DNA of 43,555 nucleotides, taken from positions 1 to 43,555 of the forward strand of contig NZ_FMYB01000038.1 of the NCBI RefSeq assembly GCF_900104155.1. Reading direction: 5' to 3'. The DNA is from Butyrivibrio sp. INlla16. GTDB taxonomy: Bacteria > Bacillota > Clostridia > Lachnospirales > Lachnospiraceae. Under the pieces are notes generated by a model that did no database searches, had not been told where the DNA came from, and was given only the letters and a program-made list of their open reading frames with translations. Shown piece after piece: positions 42,347 to 43,555 of this stretch. Made by a program: the position numbers and the translations under genes. Every line of letters begins with the position of its first letter. The stretch's first letter is position 1.

Positions 42347-43555
42347 ATTTTTTGAACATTGATAACTGAATAAAACTATGTTTGACGACGGTTTTCTTTA
42401 TTGAGGAGGCATAGTCCCCCTCTTTATTGTCATCATCCTGGAACCAATGCCCGGCATTTCGATTTGCCATTAACAAATCGCATCAGTTTGGCAAAATTTT
42501 GCGCACCAACCTTAAAGCCAAAGCAATATTTTGCCTTTAGCTTTCCACGGACAGGCATTTTATCAACACCATATTTATTTCTGAGGATTGATGGAGATGT
42601 TTCTACACCATTCCTGATTCTGCTGATTTTACTGCGTGTATCATCATCCATAATCTCCAATGATCCTAACAAACGGTTTCTGGAGTTTAATGATATGGTC
42701 ATTGTGGCAGTTCACTTCTTCAACTGGGGATTGCATTCCCGTTGGTGAGGACAGTTTTCACATGTTTCTCTTGGGAATGATACACGAGAACAGTTTGTCT
42801 GCTTTATATGAGAACTGCTCTTTGGGACATTTCCTGCAGGACACTTTGATACCGTGCCTTCAGCCGTAATCTCAAAGTCAGCCAGTATTGGTTTTGGTTG
42901 TTTACCAATAAGACCAGTTAAAAAACTGCAATACCCTTTTTAGCTGCCTGCATCTTTATCTCATGGCTGTCATAAGCCCCATCGGTTATGAGTGCGACAG
43001 CTTCGGGAGATTCTTCCTGATTGTCTATGTATTCCTTGATGAATGAGGCATCACTTCTAGTATTTACATCATACTGGTAGTCTGTGATAATGGATCCGTT
43101 TTCACTAACAGTTTCCGTGATATTGGCGACATATCCGCGGTGTTCTTTACCAGCCTTGCTTCTGAAAGTCGCCTCCGGATCAGCTGGATTTTGAAGAATA
43201 GTTGCATCCATCTCGCCCTTATCTTTTGGAATGATATGACCATTGCCATCATCCTTTGTCTGCTCTGAGATCGCCCTTTCAAGGAGCTGATAGTCAGTAG
43301 TCTCTCCGTGGCTTTCCTTACATGTTGGAAGGAGTTGAACAGCATCATCGATTACTTTTTGAATCCGTTCTGACTGAGGAATTTCCTTTTCGTAATACAC
43401 AACACGGTTTCTGTTGTTAGGATCCGCATAAGCTTCCAACCCTTTGATCTTGTCATTGTAACCGCCTCGTTTAAGGCTTGCTACAAGATTTGACAAGCAG
43501 GTATACAACAGTTCCAGACGTCCCATCTTCTTGATGTTAGACTCAATCATCATAC
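42305..43555 (-). mobile_element. IS1182-like insertion sequence, one end plus decayed transposase (cut by window edge)
   Basis: The transposase remnant reads toward 42433. The 130 bp beyond it to about 42305 is noncoding, with GTAGGTGCCAAAAGTCAC (42308-42325) as the likely terminal sequence, because methyltransferase-like coding resumes next to it. The other end lies outside the window, so the terminal repeat cannot be confirmed. Confidence 0.6.
42433..43555 (-). pseudogene. IS1182-family transposase, interrupted
   Basis: The N-terminal part enters from the right edge. The part visible has the DDE-type family segment GEMDATILQNPADPEATF, HRGYVANITETV and ALITDGAYDS. Reading stops at TAA (42918-42920, plus-strand TTA) after GIAVF. 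In the -1 frame the protein continues (LTGLIGKQPKPILADFEITA) through a cysteine cluster (CENCPHQREC). It meets an in-frame TGA at 42712-42714, where relatives have Arg, and then resumes to RNGVETSPSILRNKYGVDKM and the end at 42433. The T6 tract at the break could allow slippage, but the nonsense codon makes decay more likely. Confidence 0.8.

Noticed and set aside
42279..42476. A 65-codon minus-strand frame spanning the IS end
   Set aside because: It overlaps both the transposase remnant and the methyltransferase start in a different frame and has no motif.

Overview
The window looks like chromosomal DNA of a flagellated, low-to-mid GC Gram-positive of the Lachnospiraceae (Butyrivibrio or Pseudobutyrivibrio type). 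This is inferred from four things: the S10-spc-alpha order, with rplQ, ecfA1, ecfA2, ecfT, truA, rplM and rpsI following; Bacillus/Clostridium-type AGGAGG ribosome-binding sites; zinc-ribbon S14 and L36; and the flagellin type. The genus is not proven.

Layout. (1) 1-2670 is the end of an integrated element: the tail of an unknown gene, an excisionase-like gene divergent from an XRE repressor with dyad operators, and a tyrosine integrase abutting the rpsI terminator. (2) 2695-25829 is almost all on the minus strand. Read from 25829 downward it is rpsJ-rplC-rplD-rplW-rplB-rpsS-rplV-rpsC-rplP-rpmC-rpsQ-rplN-rplX-rplE-rpsN-rpsH-rplF-rplR-rpsE-rpmD-rplO-secY-adk-map-infA-rpmJ-rpsM-rpsK-rpsD-rpoA-rplQ, then ecfA1-ecfA2-ecfT-truA-rplM-rpsI. 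(3) A plus-strand flagellin gene (7305-9170) interrupts this syntenic block between rplQ and ecfA1. Its variable domain is a zinc metallopeptidase (HEVMH, then WFIEG), so it belongs to the flagellinolysin class. It has a near-perfect sigma-28 promoter and is followed by a short membrane-peptide ORF. (4) 26311-29525 holds an RlmI-like methyltransferase, a small (p)ppGpp synthetase and a SARP/BTAD-type regulator. (5) 29709-42346, minus strand, is a surface-sugar region: a nonulosonate set (neuD-, neuB-, neuC- and neuA-like genes plus a PtmE-like CBS-nucleotidyltransferase), a CDP-3,6-dideoxyhexose set (rfbF, rfbH, rfbG), an AAA/DUF4143-type ATPase with a repeat-containing coiled-coil gene lodged between them, a HipA-like kinase and an FkbM-like methyltransferase. 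(6) From about 42305 to the end is a decayed IS1182-like element that appears to have cut off the 5' end of the FkbM-like gene.

How the parts may work together (inference). Nonulosonates such as legionaminic acid commonly decorate flagellins, so the sugar genes and the proteolytic flagellin could act on the same filament, although other flagellins must lie outside the window. The ribosomal block carries several structured leaders that may provide autoregulation: upstream of rpsJ, rpsM, rpsD, rpoA, secY and rplM. No tRNA, rRNA or CRISPR array was recognised.
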